NCBI RefSeq assembly: GCF_001612615.1
Contig: NZ_BDAU01000009.1
Coordinates: 1 to 64,000, forward strand
Direction of reading: 5' to 3'
Length of the DNA: 64,000 nt
Source of the DNA: Nocardia amikacinitolerans NBRC 108937
GTDB taxonomy: Bacteria; Actinomycetota; Actinomycetes; Mycobacteriales; Mycobacteriaceae
In this document: piece by piece, positions 47,678 through 57,395 of the stretch
How the letters are laid out: every line of letters begins with the position of its first letter
Position numbering within the stretch: position 1 is the first letter of the stretch
The notes under the pieces: model-generated
The model's input: the letters and a program-made list of their open reading frames with translations, nothing else
Database searches by the model: none
What the model was told of the DNA's origin: nothing
Translations under genes and position numbers: made by a program

Positions 47678-49276
47678 GTGAGCCAAGCAGGCCGTCCTGT
47701 TGTTCTGATCGCCGACAAGCTCGCCCAGTCGACCGTCGACGCGCTCGGTGACGGTGTCGAGGTTCGCTGGGTCGACGGCCCCGACCGCCCGGCCCTGCTC
47801 GCCGCGGTTCCGGAGGCCGACGCGCTGCTCGTGCGTTCCGCCACCACCGTCGACGCCGAGGTGCTCGAGGCAGGCAAGAACCTGAAGATCGTCGCCCGCG
47901 CCGGCGTCGGCCTCGACAATGTCGACGTGCCCGCGGCCACTGAGCGCGGCGTCATGGTCGTCAACGCGCCGACCTCCAACATCCACACCGCCGCCGAGCA
48001 CGCGGTCACCCTGCTGCTCGCCGCCGCCCGCCAGGTCCCCGCCGCCGACGCGACCCTGCGCGAGCGCACCTGGCAGCGCAGCAAGTTCAACGGCGTCGAG
48101 ATCTTCGGCAAGACCGTCGGCGTCGTCGGCCTCGGCCGCATCGGCCAGCTGTTCGCCGCGCGCCTCGCCGCGTTCGAGACCAAGCTCATCGCGTACGACC
48201 CGTACGTCTCCCCGGCCCGCGCCGCCCAGCTCGGCATCGAGCTGGTCACCCTGGACGAGCTGCTGCAGCGCGCCGACCTGATCTCGGTGCACCTGCCCAA
48301 GACCCCGGAGACCAAGGGTCTGCTGAGCAAGGAGAAGCTCGCCCTCACCAAGCCGGGCGTCATCATCGTCAACGCCGCGCGCGGCGGCCTGATCGACGAG
48401 GCCGCGCTGGCCGAGGCCATCAAGTCCGGCCACGTGCGCGCCGCCGGTCTGGACGTGTTCGACACCGAGCCGTGCACCGACAGCCCGCTGTTCGAGCTGC
48501 CGCAGGTCGTCGTCACCCCGCACCTGGGCGCGTCCACCTCCGAGGCGCAGGACCGCGCCGGAACCGATGTCGCGAAGTCGGTGCTGCTTGCCCTGGCGGG
48601 CGAGTTCGTTCCCGGCGCGGTGAACGTCACCGGCGGCGCGGTCGGCGAAGAGGTCGCTCCGTGGCTGGAGATCGTGCGCAAGCAGGGCGCGCTGGTCGGC
48701 GCGCTGTCCGACGAGCTGCCCGTCAGCATCGAGGTGCAGGTGCGCGGCGAGCTCGCCTCCGAGGACGTCGCGGTGCTGGAGCTCTCGGCGCTGCGCGGCA
48801 TCTTCTCGGCGCTGGTCGAGGACCAGGTCACCTTCGTCAACGCGCCCGCGCTGGCCAAGGAGCGCGGCATCACCGCGCAGGTCACCACCGCGTCGGAGAG
48901 CCCGAGCCACCGCAGCGTCGTCGACCTGCGCGCCGTGTTCGGCGACGGCCGCACCCTGAATGTCGCGGGCACCCTCACCGAGCCGCAGCAGGTGCAGAAG
49001 ATCGTCAACATCAACGGCCGCAACTACGACATGCGCGCCGAGGGCCTGAACCTGGCGATCCTGAACTACGAGGACCGTCCTGGCGCGCTGGGCAAGATCG
49101 GCACCAAGCTCGGCGAGGCCGACATCGACATCCTGGCCGCGCAGCTGAGCCAGGACGTGGACAAGGAAGGCGCGACCGTCGTCCTCCGCGTGAACAAGGA
49201 AGTGCCCGCCGACGTGCAGGCCGCCATCGCCGAGTCGGTCGGCGCCGCCAAGATCGCGCTGGTCGACCTGTTCTGA
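47678..49276 (+). CDS. serA: D-3-phosphoglycerate dehydrogenase
   Basis: 532 residues from GTG 47678, AGGAG 9 nt upstream. Oxidises 3-phosphoglycerate in the first step of serine synthesis. NAD-binding GLGRIG motif, substrate region NAARGGLIDEAALAEAI, catalytic TPHLGASTSEAQ with His. A C-terminal extension of ~200 residues (allosteric ASB-like domain, then ACT domain LNLAILNYEDRPGALGKIGT) gives the long actinobacterial form, in which serine feedback is mediated by the ACT domain. Stands alone, 200 bp before leuB, as in mycobacteria. Confidence 0.96.
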   Translation: MSQAGRPVVLIADKLAQSTVDALGDGVEVRWVDGPDRPALLAAVPEADALLVRSATTVDAEVLEAGKNLKIVARAGVGLDNVDVPAATERGVMVVNAPTSNIHTAAEHAVTLLLAAARQVPAADATLRERTWQRSKFNGVEIFGKTVGVVGLGRIGQLFAARLAAFETKLIAYDPYVSPARAAQLGIELVTLDELLQRADLISVHLPKTPETKGLLSKEKLALTKPGVIIVNAARGGLIDEAALAEAIKSGHVRAAGLDVFDTEPCTDSPLFELPQVVVTPHLGASTSEAQDRAGTDVAKSVLLALAGEFVPGAVNVTGGAVGEEVAPWLEIVRKQGALVGALSDELPVSIEVQVRGELASEDVAVLELSALRGIFSALVEDQVTFVNAPALAKERGITAQVTTASESPSHRSVVDLRAVFGDGRTLNVAGTLTEPQQVQKIVNINGRNYDMRAEGLNLAILNYEDRPGALGKIGTKLGEADIDILAAQLSQDVDKEGATVVLRVNKEVPADVQAAIAESVGAAKIALVDLF

Positions 49277-49476
49277 TCCGATCGGCGCGTCGAGCGCCGA
49301 GGGAAACAAGTGCCGCGCGCCGTCACCGCAGGGTGGCGGCGCGCCGCACGTTCCCGGCGGGTGGCCGGGAGATCGTTGGCGTCCGCCCGGGTGGCCGGAC
49401 GCGGCGAGGCGCCTAGTACCGTGTCGGTGCTCGCCGAGCGTCCGGCCAGACCCGGTCGAAAATGAACGGAGTTGTC

Positions 49477-50484
49477 ATGAAGCTTGCTGTCATCCCCGGT
49501 GACGGTATCGGGCCCGAGGTCATCGCCGAGGCGCTCAAGGTGCTGGACGTCGTCGTGCCCGGCGTCGAGAAGACCGAGTACGACCTCGGCGCGAAGCGCT
49601 ACCACGCGACCGGCGAGATCCTGCCGGACTCGGTGCTGCCCGAGCTGAAGCAGCACGACGCCATTCTGCTCGGCGCCATCGGCGACCCGTCGGTGCCCAG
49701 CGGCGTGCTCGAGCGCGGTCTGCTGCTGCGCACCCGGTTCGCGCTTGACCACCACGTGAATCTGCGCCCGTCGAAGCTGTTCCCCGGCGTCACCAGCCCG
49801 CTGGCGGGCAACCCCGAGATCGACTTCGTCGTGGTGCGGGAAGGCACCGAGGGCCCGTACACCGGCACCGGCGGCGCGATCCGCGTCGAGACCCCGCACG
49901 AGGTCGCCACCGAGGTGAGCACCAACACCCGCTTCGGCATCGAGCGCGTCGTCCGCTACGCCTTCGCCAAGGCGCAGGCCCGCCGCAAGCACCTCACCCT
50001 CGTGCACAAGAACAATGTGCTGACCTTCGCCGGATCGCTGTGGCAGCGCACCGTCGACGAGGTCGCCGCGGAGTTCCCCGAGGTCACCACCGCGTACCAG
50101 CACATCGACGCGGCGACCATCCACATGGTCAACGACCCAGGCCGCTTCGACGTGATCGTGACCGACAACCTGTTCGGCGACATCATCACCGACCTCGCGG
50201 CCGCGGTCAGCGGCGGCATCGGCCTGGCGGCGAGCGGCAATATCGACGCGTCCGGCGCCAACCCGAGCATGTTCGAGCCGGTGCACGGCAGCGCCCCCGA
50301 CATCGCGGGCCAGTCGAAGGCCGACCCGACCGCCGCGATCCTGTCGGTCTCCTTGCTGCTCAATCACCTCGGCAACACCGAGGGCGCCGCCCGAATCGAG
50401 GCGGCAGTCGCCAAGGACCTGTCCTCGCGGTCCGGCGCGTCGTCCACCGTCGAGGTCGGCGACCGGATCGCCGCTTCGGTCTGA
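49477..50484 (+). CDS. leuB: 3-isopropylmalate dehydrogenase
   Basis: 335 residues from ATG 49477 (CGGAG upstream); ATG 49462 is a weaker alternative. Opens [20 protein letters not shown], with the substrate/metal motifs [39 protein letters not shown] and the family [12 protein letters not shown]. Third step of leucine synthesis. Expression may be co-regulated with leuCD by the IclR protein at 57925 (known for LtbR in C. glutamicum; not tested here). Confidence 0.96.
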   Translation: MKLAVIPGDGIGPEVIAEALKVLDVVVPGVEKTEYDLGAKRYHATGEILPDSVLPELKQHDAILLGAIGDPSVPSGVLERGLLLRTRFALDHHVNLRPSKLFPGVTSPLAGNPEIDFVVVREGTEGPYTGTGGAIRVETPHEVATEVSTNTRFGIERVVRYAFAKAQARRKHLTLVHKNNVLTFAGSLWQRTVDEVAAEFPEVTTAYQHIDAATIHMVNDPGRFDVIVTDNLFGDIITDLAAAVSGGIGLAASGNIDASGANPSMFEPVHGSAPDIAGQSKADPTAAILSVSLLLNHLGNTEGAARIEAAVAKDLSSRSGASSTVEVGDRIAASV

Positions 50485-50495
50485 GCGATCGTCCG

Positions 50496-50530
50496 CGAAT
50501 CCCCGCGTCCGCCCGCGGCGCGGGGATTCG
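50496..50530 (+). terminator. Terminator-like hairpin after leuB
   Basis: 12-bp perfect stem CGAATCCCCGCG (50496-50507) with 50519-50530, 11-nt loop, no T-run. Confidence 0.6.
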
Positions 50531-50580
50531 TCGTGCTCGGACCGGTTACCCTCGGTTCGAGTGCGGAACAGGGAGATCAG

Positions 50581-51180
50581 GTGGCCAAGCGACGGACCAG
50601 CCGTAAGCCGGAGCCGGGTCCCTACACGATTCGGGACCTGCACGCGCTGCCCGCGCGGGGCAAGAGCTTCGAGCTGGAGGACGGCTGGCTCATCGAGGTC
50701 GACCGCGGTGCGCGGCACAATCACGTGGCGCAGCGGCTGGCTCGTTTCCTCGACGTCGCCGCCGACGTCGAGGTGCACGTCTGCCTCGGCGGCGGCTGGG
50801 AAGTGAGCACGCCGGGCGGTATCCGCAAACCCGACATCGTCGTGGTGCCGCGGGAAGTGGTGCGCTCCGCCCTCGTCGCCGACCCGCCGCGGCTGCTGCC
50901 CGGCTCCGAGGTGCAGCTGGCCGTGGAGGTGATCGCGCCGGGGACCGGCAGCGAGCGCACCGACCGGGTGCGAAAGGTCCACGAGTACGCGGCCGTTGGT
51001 ATCCCGCAGTACTGGATCGTCGAACATCACCCGAACGTACGCATCCACCCGCTGGTCCTCGACGGTGACATCTATCGCGCGGAACCGCCGGTCGGCCCCG
51101 GTTCGACACTCAGCGCGAACATCGGCCACCACAACCACTTTCGCGTGGAGGTGGATCCGGCGGCGTTGCTCGAAGTGTGA
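50581..51180 (+). CDS. Uma2-family PD-(D/E)XK nuclease-like protein
   Basis: 199 residues from GTG 50581 (GGGAG upstream). Fits the Uma2/DUF820 pattern: FELEDGWLIEVDRGARHNHV, RKPDIVVVPREV with the Asp, LAVEVIAPGTGSERTDRVRK with the E-x-K like pair, HEYAAVGIPQYWIVE. These are restriction-endonuclease-fold proteins common in actinobacteria and cyanobacteria with unknown targets. Basic N-terminus (AKRRTSRKPEP). Single gene. Confidence 0.9.
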   Translation: MAKRRTSRKPEPGPYTIRDLHALPARGKSFELEDGWLIEVDRGARHNHVAQRLARFLDVAADVEVHVCLGGGWEVSTPGGIRKPDIVVVPREVVRSALVADPPRLLPGSEVQLAVEVIAPGTGSERTDRVRKVHEYAAVGIPQYWIVEHHPNVRIHPLVLDGDIYRAEPPVGPGSTLSANIGHHNHFRVEVDPAALLEV

Positions 51181-51343
51181 GTAGGCTTCGCCCACCAGCG
51201 GTTTCACGCTCCAGCCCTGGTTCGGCTGCCCCGGTGCGCATTCCGTCGAGGGGCGGGTTCTCGGGTGCGTCCGGTGTGCTTGGGCGCGGCGGACTTCGGT
51301 GCCGGATATTACGGAGATGGACATGGTTGGCGCCGTCGATGAT

Positions 51344-51415
51344 CGTCCAACGCGTCCAACGCGTCCAACGCGTCCAACGCGTCCAACGCGTCCAACGCGT
51401 CCAACGCGTCCGACG
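51344..51415. repeat. 9-bp minisatellite, eight units
   Basis: CGTCCAACG is repeated seven times without change (51344-51406), then once as CGTCCGACG (51407-51415). It lies in the gap between Uma2 and the MFS gene. One frame reads Arg-Pro-Thr repeats, but no supportable gene covers it. Such a perfect array is prone to copy-number change. Confidence 0.9.
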
Positions 51416-51498
51416 CGGTGCGCGCGAGGTCGGTGCGCCGTAGCAGGATTCTCTACGCGCGACCCGAATGCCGGTCGAGGGCGAAGGCGCGGTGCGGA

Positions 51499-51532
51499 GG
51501 GGAGCCCCGGTCGCTGCCGACCGGGACTCCCC
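51499..51532. terminator. Hairpin downstream of the MFS gene
   Basis: 15-position stem with one mismatch: GGGGAGCCCCGGTCG (51499-51513) and 51518-51532, loop CTGC. Sits 17 bp past the MFS stop on its strand; no T-run. Confidence 0.55.
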
Positions 51533-51548
51533 TCTGGAAACGGCGCGA

Positions 51549-52730
51549 TCAGCGCGGATTTCGGCTGTCGGTGGGAACCAACGGAATTGCGGCGGTGGCA
51601 AGGGCTGCGGCGGCCAAATACGCGGCGGGGAAACCTCCGACGGTGATGAGCGCACCGAAAACCGGTGGGATGGCGGCGATCGCGAGGTTCTGGCCGGTGT
51701 TCTGGATGCCGAGTCCGCGTCCGCTCCAGTACGGGCCCGCGATCTCGGCGACGGCCGTGAAGGCGAGACCGTTGTCGGACACCGTGATCACCGAGGCGAC
51801 GATCAGCAGCGGGATGGCGGCCCACCACCACTGCGTCCACGCGGTGAGACCCAGTGCGGCCATGGACAACACGGCCGCCACGGCCACCGTCCGCAGCGGA
51901 CCGAGCCTGCTGCCGACCCGGTCGGACCACGCGCCCGCGCCGATTCGGCCGAACGCACCGAGGATTTGGGTCACGGTCACCAGCGCGCCCGCGGCGGGCA
52001 GCGACCAGCCGATGTCGCGGTGCAGCCACAGCAGCGCGAAGGTCCACACCACGCCCTGCGGCACGCACAGCAGCACGGACACCGCGTGGATCCGCCACAG
52101 CGTCGCGTCGCCGCGATACGGGTTGGCCCGGTCGACGCCCTTGCCCTCCGGACGCGGGGGATCGATGATGCCCAGGTAGCAGGCCGCCGCAGCGACGCCC
52201 GCCATGATCGCAGGCACCAGAATCGCGGTCGAAATGCCGTGCGCCGCAGCGACTGCGGGAACAGCGAGCGCACCGACGCCGACACCGAGGGGCTGCGCGG
52301 TCTGCCGAATGCCCATCGCCAGCCCGCGCCGCTCCGGTGGGAACCAGCCGACGATGACGCGACCGCTCGCGCCGTTGGTGCTTGCCGCACCCGCGCCACC
52401 GAGGAACAGCAGCGCGCCGAGCGTTATGTCGTTGGTGGTGACGGCCGCCGCGGCGCCCGCGACGAACATCACCAGCGGCCCGCCGACCAACACTTTCCGC
52501 TCACCGATGCGGTCCACCACGTAACCCCACGCGATCAGCGTGCAAACCAACCCGACGGTCGGCATCGCCACCAGCAGACCCGCTGTGGGCAAGGACATTC
52601 CGCGCGCCGTCAGTGCGGGCAGCAGGAAGGGCGTCCCATGGATGAACACGGCGCTCGATGCCTGCGCGAAGACGCCGAGGGCGAGCATGGACCACCGTCG
52701 TGCCGCGCGAATCTCTGTCACGGTCGCCAT
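51549..52730 (-). CDS. Major facilitator superfamily transporter
   Basis: 393 residues from ATG 52730 (GAGGTG upstream). Twelve hydrophobic segments; the loop 2-3 motif reads WGYVVDRIGERKVLVGGPLV and a second-half copy is GRIGAGAWSDRVGSRLGPLR. Typical 12-span MFS drug/metabolite carrier. Divergent from the FAH gene, in the position of mycobacterial Rv2994 (from memory). Substrate unknown. Confidence 0.92.
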   Translation of the reverse strand: MATVTEIRAARRWSMLALGVFAQASSAVFIHGTPFLLPALTARGMSLPTAGLLVAMPTVGLVCTLIAWGYVVDRIGERKVLVGGPLVMFVAGAAAAVTTNDITLGALLFLGGAGAASTNGASGRVIVGWFPPERRGLAMGIRQTAQPLGVGVGALAVPAVAAAHGISTAILVPAIMAGVAAAACYLGIIDPPRPEGKGVDRANPYRGDATLWRIHAVSVLLCVPQGVVWTFALLWLHRDIGWSLPAAGALVTVTQILGAFGRIGAGAWSDRVGSRLGPLRTVAVAAVLSMAALGLTAWTQWWWAAIPLLIVASVITVSDNGLAFTAVAEIAGPYWSGRGLGIQNTGQNLAIAAIPPVFGALITVGGFPAAYLAAAALATAAIPLVPTDSRNPR

Positions 52731-53026
52731 GGGCCACACCTCGATCTCAAAATATGGAACTCAAGTCTCACTGATTGAACATCGAAACTACGGTACACCG
52801 GACGGCGGGCCGATTTCTCCCCCTGCGCCTCGGTGCGCATGCTTCGGCCGCTGCGCGACCGGCGCGAACGCGGCGCCCGCGAGTCGGAACTCACATTCGA
52901 CCTTCCGATCTCGCTGCCGGTGAGGTTGCCGCTGTCGCGTGCCGAAGCGGTCGGCCGCGCACGCCGATCGGACCGCTCGGTCGGGTGCGTTCGGGCAGGT
53001 CGATGCCGGTCGATAGACTTCGGGGC

Positions 53027-53800
53027 ATGCGTCTAGGTCGAGTTGCCAGTCCCGATGGGGTCGCGTTCGTCAGCATCGAGGGGGAGGAAAGCGACAGCAT
53101 CGCCAAAGAGATCGCGGAACACCCGTTCGGTACGCCGACGTTCACCGGACGGAGCTGGCCGCTTGCCGACGTGCGCCTGCTCGCGCCGATCCTGGCCAGC
53201 AAGGTGGTGTGCGTAGGCAAGAACTACACCGCGCACGCCGCGGAGATGGGTGGTCCCGCGCCGGAGGAGCCGGTGATCTTCATGAAGCCGAGCACCGCGA
53301 TCGTCGGGCCCAACGCCCCGATCATCTTGCCGCCCAGCTCCTCTCAGGTCGACTACGAGGGCGAGCTCGCCGTCGTCATCGGCCGCCCGTGCAAGGACGT
53401 GCCCGCCGCCCGTGCCAAGGACGTGATCCTTGGCTACACCGTCGCCAACGACGTCACCGCCCGCGATCAGCAGCGCCAAGACGGCCAGTGGACGCGTGCC
53501 AAAGGCTACGACACCTTCTGCCCGCTCGGCCCGTGGATCGAAACCTCGCTGGACCCTTCGGATCTGGAGATCGTCACCGAACTCGACGGCGAGGTCCGCC
53601 AGCGCAGCCGCACTTCGCTACTGCTGCACGACATTCCGAAGCTGATCGAATGGGTGAGCACGGTCATGACGCTGCTTCCCGGCGACGTGATCCTGACCGG
53701 AACACCGGAGGGCGTCGGCCCCGTCCAGAGCGGGCAGCAGGTGTCCGTCACCGTCGAGGGCGTCGGAACCCTCACCAATCCCGTTGCCGCCAAACGCTGA
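53027..53800 (+). CDS. Fumarylacetoacetate hydrolase family protein
   Basis: 257 residues from ATG 53027. C-terminal FAH domain: [52 protein letters not shown] with metal-binding Glu residues, [20 protein letters not shown] and [14 protein letters not shown]. Members cleave or decarboxylate acylpyruvates and related diketo acids. It precedes gltX by 13 bp and is probably co-transcribed, as in mycobacteria. The exact substrate is open. Confidence 0.93.
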   Translation: MRLGRVASPDGVAFVSIEGEESDSIAKEIAEHPFGTPTFTGRSWPLADVRLLAPILASKVVCVGKNYTAHAAEMGGPAPEEPVIFMKPSTAIVGPNAPIILPPSSSQVDYEGELAVVIGRPCKDVPAARAKDVILGYTVANDVTARDQQRQDGQWTRAKGYDTFCPLGPWIETSLDPSDLEIVTELDGEVRQRSRTSLLLHDIPKLIEWVSTVMTLLPGDVILTGTPEGVGPVQSGQQVSVTVEGVGTLTNPVAAKR

Positions 53801-53813
53801 TCGAAAGAGAGCC

Positions 53814-55289
53814 ATGACTGAAGTACGGGTCCGATTCTGCCCGTCACCCACCGGCACACCGCACGTCGGCCTGATCCGGACGGCGCTGTTCAACTGGGCG
53901 TACGCCCGCCACACCGGCGGAACCTTCGTCTTCCGCATCGAGGACACCGACGCCGCGCGCGATTCCGAGGAGTCCTACAACGCGATCCTCGACGCGTTGC
54001 GCTGGCTCGGCCTGAACTGGGACGAGGGTCCCGAGGTCGGCGGGCCCTACGGCCCCTACCGCCAGTCGCAGCGCCGCGAGCTGCACCTCGACGTGGTGCG
54101 CAAACTGCTCGAGGCCGGCGAGGCCTACGAATCCTACTCCACGCCAGACGAAGTCGAGGCGCGCCATCGCGCCGCGGGCCGGGACCCCAAGCTCGGCTAC
54201 GACAACTTCGACCGCGACCTGAGCGCCGAGGCCGTCGCCGCCTACCGCGCCGACGGCAGGGCCCCGGTGATCCGGCTGCGCATGCCCGACGAGGACCTCA
54301 CCTGGCACGACCTGGTGCGCGGCGAGACCACCTTCAAGGCGGGCACTGTGCCCGACTTCGCGCTCACCCGCGGCAACGGCGACCCGCTCTACACGCTGGT
54401 CAACCCGGTCGACGACGCACTGATGAAGATCACCCACGTGCTGCGCGGCGAGGATCTGCTCTCCTCCACGCCGCGCCAGCTGGCGCTCTACGCCGCGCTG
54501 CGCCGGATCGGGGTAGCGGAGTTCACCCCGGAGTTCGGCCACCTGCCGTTCGTCATGGGGCAGGGCAACAAGAAGTTGTCCAAGCGTGATCCGGAGTCGA
54601 ATCTGTTCGCCCACCGCGACCGCGGATTCATCCCCGAGGGTTTGCTGAATTACCTGGCGTTACTCGGTTGGGGCATCTCCGACGATCACGATGTGTTCTC
54701 GATGGCCGAGATGGTTGCGGCCTTCGACATATCGAAAGTGAATTCGAATCCGGCGCGTTTCGATCAGAAGAAGGCCGACGCGCTGAACGCCGAGCACATC
54801 CGATTGCTGGAGCCCGGTGATTTCGCGAGCAGACTGCGCGAGTTCCTCACCGAACACAACCACATCGGCGCCGAGGTGGACGAGAAGGTGTTCGCCGCGG
54901 CGGCGGAATTGGTGCAGACCAGAATCGTGGTTCTGGCCGACGCCTGGGATCTCTTGCGATTCCTCTTCGCGCCCGCCGAAGAGTTCGCCATCGATCCCGC
55001 GGCGGGCGCCAAGAATCTGGGCGCGGACGCCGTTCCGGTACTCGACGCCGCGATCGCCGCGCTGGAGCCTTTGGCGTCCTGGACTACCCCGGCTATCGAA
55101 GAGGCGCTGAAAACCGCGCTGATCGATGATTTGGGGCTCAAACCGCGCAAGGCTTTCGCGCCGGTGCGGGTCGCGGTGACCGGATCGCACATCAGCCCGC
55201 CGCTGTACGAGTCGCTGGAACTGCTCGGTCGCGAGACGACCATGGCGCGGCTGGCCGCGGCGCGGGAGTGGACAGCTCCCGCGGACTGA
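53814..55289 (+). CDS. gltX: Glutamyl-tRNA synthetase
   Basis: 491 residues from ATG 53814. Class I synthetase signatures: [11 protein letters not shown] (HIGH-type) and KKLSKRDPE (KMSKS-type), [16 protein letters not shown], and a helical anticodon-binding C-terminus. No GlnRS gene is in the window but gatB is, so this enzyme is probably non-discriminating and also makes Glu-tRNA(Gln) for GatCAB, as usual in actinobacteria. Directly followed by tRNA-Gln and tRNA-Glu. Confidence 0.96.
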   Translation: MTEVRVRFCPSPTGTPHVGLIRTALFNWAYARHTGGTFVFRIEDTDAARDSEESYNAILDALRWLGLNWDEGPEVGGPYGPYRQSQRRELHLDVVRKLLEAGEAYESYSTPDEVEARHRAAGRDPKLGYDNFDRDLSAEAVAAYRADGRAPVIRLRMPDEDLTWHDLVRGETTFKAGTVPDFALTRGNGDPLYTLVNPVDDALMKITHVLRGEDLLSSTPRQLALYAALRRIGVAEFTPEFGHLPFVMGQGNKKLSKRDPESNLFAHRDRGFIPEGLLNYLALLGWGISDDHDVFSMAEMVAAFDISKVNSNPARFDQKKADALNAEHIRLLEPGDFASRLREFLTEHNHIGAEVDEKVFAAAAELVQTRIVVLADAWDLLRFLFAPAEEFAIDPAAGAKNLGADAVPVLDAAIAALEPLASWTTPAIEEALKTALIDDLGLKPRKAFAPVRVAVTGSHISPPLYESLELLGRETTMARLAAAREWTAPAD

Positions 55290-55540
55290 GATTTACCTCA
55301 CGCTCGCCGGACCCGCGTGTGCCGTGGACGGATCCCGTCCGGCGGTGCGCTCGGGTCCGTGCGGGCCGCCGGTACCGGTTCGCTCGACGTGTGGGGCCGG
55401 CCTCGGTAACCGCTGTTTCGGCCGAAAACCTGCCTTTGACCAGGCGATTTGTAGTTTACCGGTAGGGGTTTGGTAATCTCTTTCTCGGCCGGAACGCGGC
55501 CCCGAAGTCAGCCAGACGGCGGGGTCGAGAGACTGGTCAC

Positions 55541-55612
55541 TGGGGTATGGTGTAATTGGCAACACAGCTGATTCTGGTTCAGCCATTCTAGGTTCGAGTC
55601 CTGGTACCCCAG
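55541..55612 (+). tRNA. tRNA-Gln (CTG)
   Basis: Acceptor TGGGGTA (55541-55547) pairs with TACCCCA (55605-55611), discriminator G. Anticodon CTG at 55574-55576 inside GCTGA/TCAGC; T-loop TTCGAGT. CCA is not encoded. A TAATCT -10-like hexamer lies at 55474. Confidence 0.93.
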
Positions 55613-55760
55613 CGGAGAAGTTGTTCTGCTCTCGGTTCGCGACCGAAAGTTGTTCAGCATCCGGCGATTTGGTCGCCGAGCTTCGGTCAGCTAAACTAAC
55701 CGAGCTTCCAACGATCGAAAGATCAACCGGAGATCATCGCGAAAGCGAATGATCAGTCCT

Positions 55761-55833
55761 GGCCCCGTCGTCTAGCGGCCTAGGACGCCGCCCTCTCAAG
55801 GCGGTAGCGCGGGTTCGAATCCCGTCGGGGCTA
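55761..55833 (+). tRNA. tRNA-Glu (CTC)
   Basis: Acceptor GGCCCCG (55761-55767) with CGGGGCT (55826-55832), discriminator A. Anticodon CTC at 55795-55797 in CCGCC/GGCGG; T-loop TTCGAAT. CCA is not encoded. 148 bp after tRNA-Gln. Confidence 0.93.
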
Positions 55834-55843
55834 CGCAAGTGGA

Positions 55844-55877
55844 AGGCCCATGCTCATGGAGAGCATGGGCCTTTCTT
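55844..55877 (+). terminator. Terminator after tRNA-Glu
   Basis: 12-bp perfect stem AGGCCCATGCTC (55844-55855) with 55861-55872, 5-nt loop, then TTCTTG. Confidence 0.8.
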
Positions 55878-55879
55878 GC

Positions 55880-56620
55880 TTCGCAAGTGTTTTGTGGGGG
55901 TGCGACCCCCACACCCCGCCCGGAGGGGCGTTGCCCCCCGGACCCCCCCTGGTGCGTGGTTGCGTTTGGGGCGGGTCGTCACCTCGAGGCTTTGGTTGCG
56001 TCGCGGGTTTGTTGCCTCAGCTGTTTCGGTTCTTGGACGTCGTTGTCGGAGCGGTGCTGTCGTCGAGGCTGGTGGTGCCACTTTCGCTGTCGGACCGGGG
56101 CTGACGTTGGGGCTGGTGGCGTCACTTTCGCTGTGCCCACTATGTGTCGCAGGGTGGCGGCCTGGCGTGCTCGAGGTCGCCAGCGGTGTCCTCCCAGCTT
56201 GGCGGGGACGCTATGCGCGGGAGCTTGGGGGCCAGTGGTGAGGAGTAAGAGGTCGATCGCTGGGGCCTGGATTTCGTCGGCCTCGGCAGTGGGTCCAATC
56301 GGTGTCGGTCGCGGTCGGGCGGATGCCGTGGGGGCGTTTATGGGTGCCGTAGAAGCGGCTGAGGAACGTGGTCCAAGGCGGTGGTCACGCGGTCGATGGG
56401 GGGTATGCCTAGGGCGACCCAAGGGGCGGAGGATGTCTTGGACGTGCACGTGATGTCGACGAGTGGGTCGACGGAGGTGGACGCCGCAACTCGTCGGCGT
56501 AGCGCACTGTGCGGTGTGTTCGAAGACGTTTCGGGGCGGAGAAATGAGGACGGGGCGCCTTCGGTGGGAGGGCGGCGCGTGTGCGGCCGCTCGTGATCCC
56601 TGGCGCCCCGGTCCGGATGG
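55880..56620. other. Non-coding, repeat-like stretch behind tRNA-Glu
   Basis: About 740 bp. It opens with self-complementary GGGGGTGCGACCCCCACACC and CGGAGGGGCGTTGCCCCCCG elements. Further on, a 17-bp motif GG(T/C)G(C/T)CACTTTCGCTGT occurs twice (near 56073 and 56117). Frames are Trp/Cys/Gly or Arg/Pro-rich and look non-coding. No integrase or att repeat was seen. Confidence 0.45.
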
Positions 56621-56624
56621 GTGG

Positions 56625-56807
56625 TTATCCGCTCTTGCGGCGGAACTCCCGCTTGTGGCTGGCATTGCCGTGCGCGGCGGTCGCCTTCGAGTGGCCGTCC
56701 AGGTGGTCCGTCGACTTGGCGTGCTGGGCGTTCTTCTTCTCCAGCGCCTCGCGGAACTTGCGCTTCACTTCTTCGGCACTGCCGTTGGAACTACCCGATT
56801 CCGTCAT
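56625..56807 (-). CDS. DUF5302 small protein
   Basis: 60 residues from ATG 56807 (GAGGAG upstream). Highly charged and probably disordered or helical: EEVKRKFREALEKKNAQHAK in the first half, a His/Ala/Gly middle, and the HKREFRRKSG end. The VKRKFREAL...REFRRKSG pattern is the one I associate with the actinobacterial DUF5302 family. Function unknown. Likely monocistronic. Confidence 0.82.
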   Translation of the reverse strand: MTESGSSNGSAEEVKRKFREALEKKNAQHAKSTDHLDGHSKATAAHGNASHKREFRRKSG

Positions 56808-57000
56808 CGCCTGCTCCTCGTCGTCGCGGCCGCGGCGCAGCGCCACCCGCTGGGCGCTGCCCGGCCGAATCGTGTCGAACGACTCGACGCTAACGCGCGA
56901 CAGCGCCGATGTCAGCTCGATTTCCGATGCGCCGCGCGCGATCCAGTCGACACAGCCGGACGAATGCCGCCGGTAGCCCGCCGCTTGGCCAGAGCGAATG

Positions 57001-57395
57001 CGGAGGTGCGCCCAGAGCGCACGGTCGGGAGCGAACGCCGCGGAGGCACGCAGTGAGCGCAGGGCCGAAGAAACCCGGAGGTACGCAAGGAGCGCACGGC
57101 CGGAGCTGACGCGGAGGTGCGCCCAGCGCGCACGGTCGGGAGCGAACGCCGCGGAGGTGCGCCCAGAGCGCACGGTCGGGAGCGAACGCCGCGGAGGCAC
57201 CCAGAGAGTGCAGGGCCGAAGCGAACGCAGAGGTACGCCAAGAGCGATCTGCCGGAACGAATGCTGCGGGGGTGCGCAAAGAGCGCACCGCCGGAGTGAA
57301 CGTTGGGAAGGTACGCACAGCGCGCACCGCCGGAGTGAACGCTGCGGAGGTACGCACAGCGGACACTGCCGGAGCGAACGCGGAGAACGTTCAGT
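57001..57395. repeat. Ten degenerate 35-40-bp tandem repeats
   Basis: Units start near 57001, 57041, 57076, 57112, 57152, 57192, 57229, 57267, 57306 and 57345. The best conserved read CGGAGGTGCGCCCAGAGCGC then ACGGTCGGGAGCGAACGCCG. Related units in the opposite orientation lie at about 20570-20670. The array abuts the 3' end of the PPOX gene. No coding sense is apparent on either strand. Confidence 0.85.

Noticed and set aside
51299..51646. Plus-strand frame reading Arg-Pro-Thr repeats through the minisatellite
   Set aside because: Codes for repeats only because of the 9-bp period; remaining sequence overlaps the 3' end of the MFS gene in antisense.
49066..52098. Very long minus-strand open frame (~1010 codons) across leuB and Uma2
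   Set aside because: Arg/Gly/Asp-rich shadow of serA, leuB and Uma2; no ribosome site, and the real genes on the plus strand have clear families.
55833..56620. Integration site of a mobile element at tRNA-Glu
   Set aside because: No integrase, no duplicated tRNA 3' end and no phage-type genes could be found downstream.
55839..56665. Overlapping frames on both strands behind tRNA-Glu
   Set aside because: Trp/Cys/Gly-rich or Arg/Pro-rich composition, no ribosome sites, and the DNA holds short inverted and direct repeats; treated as non-coding.
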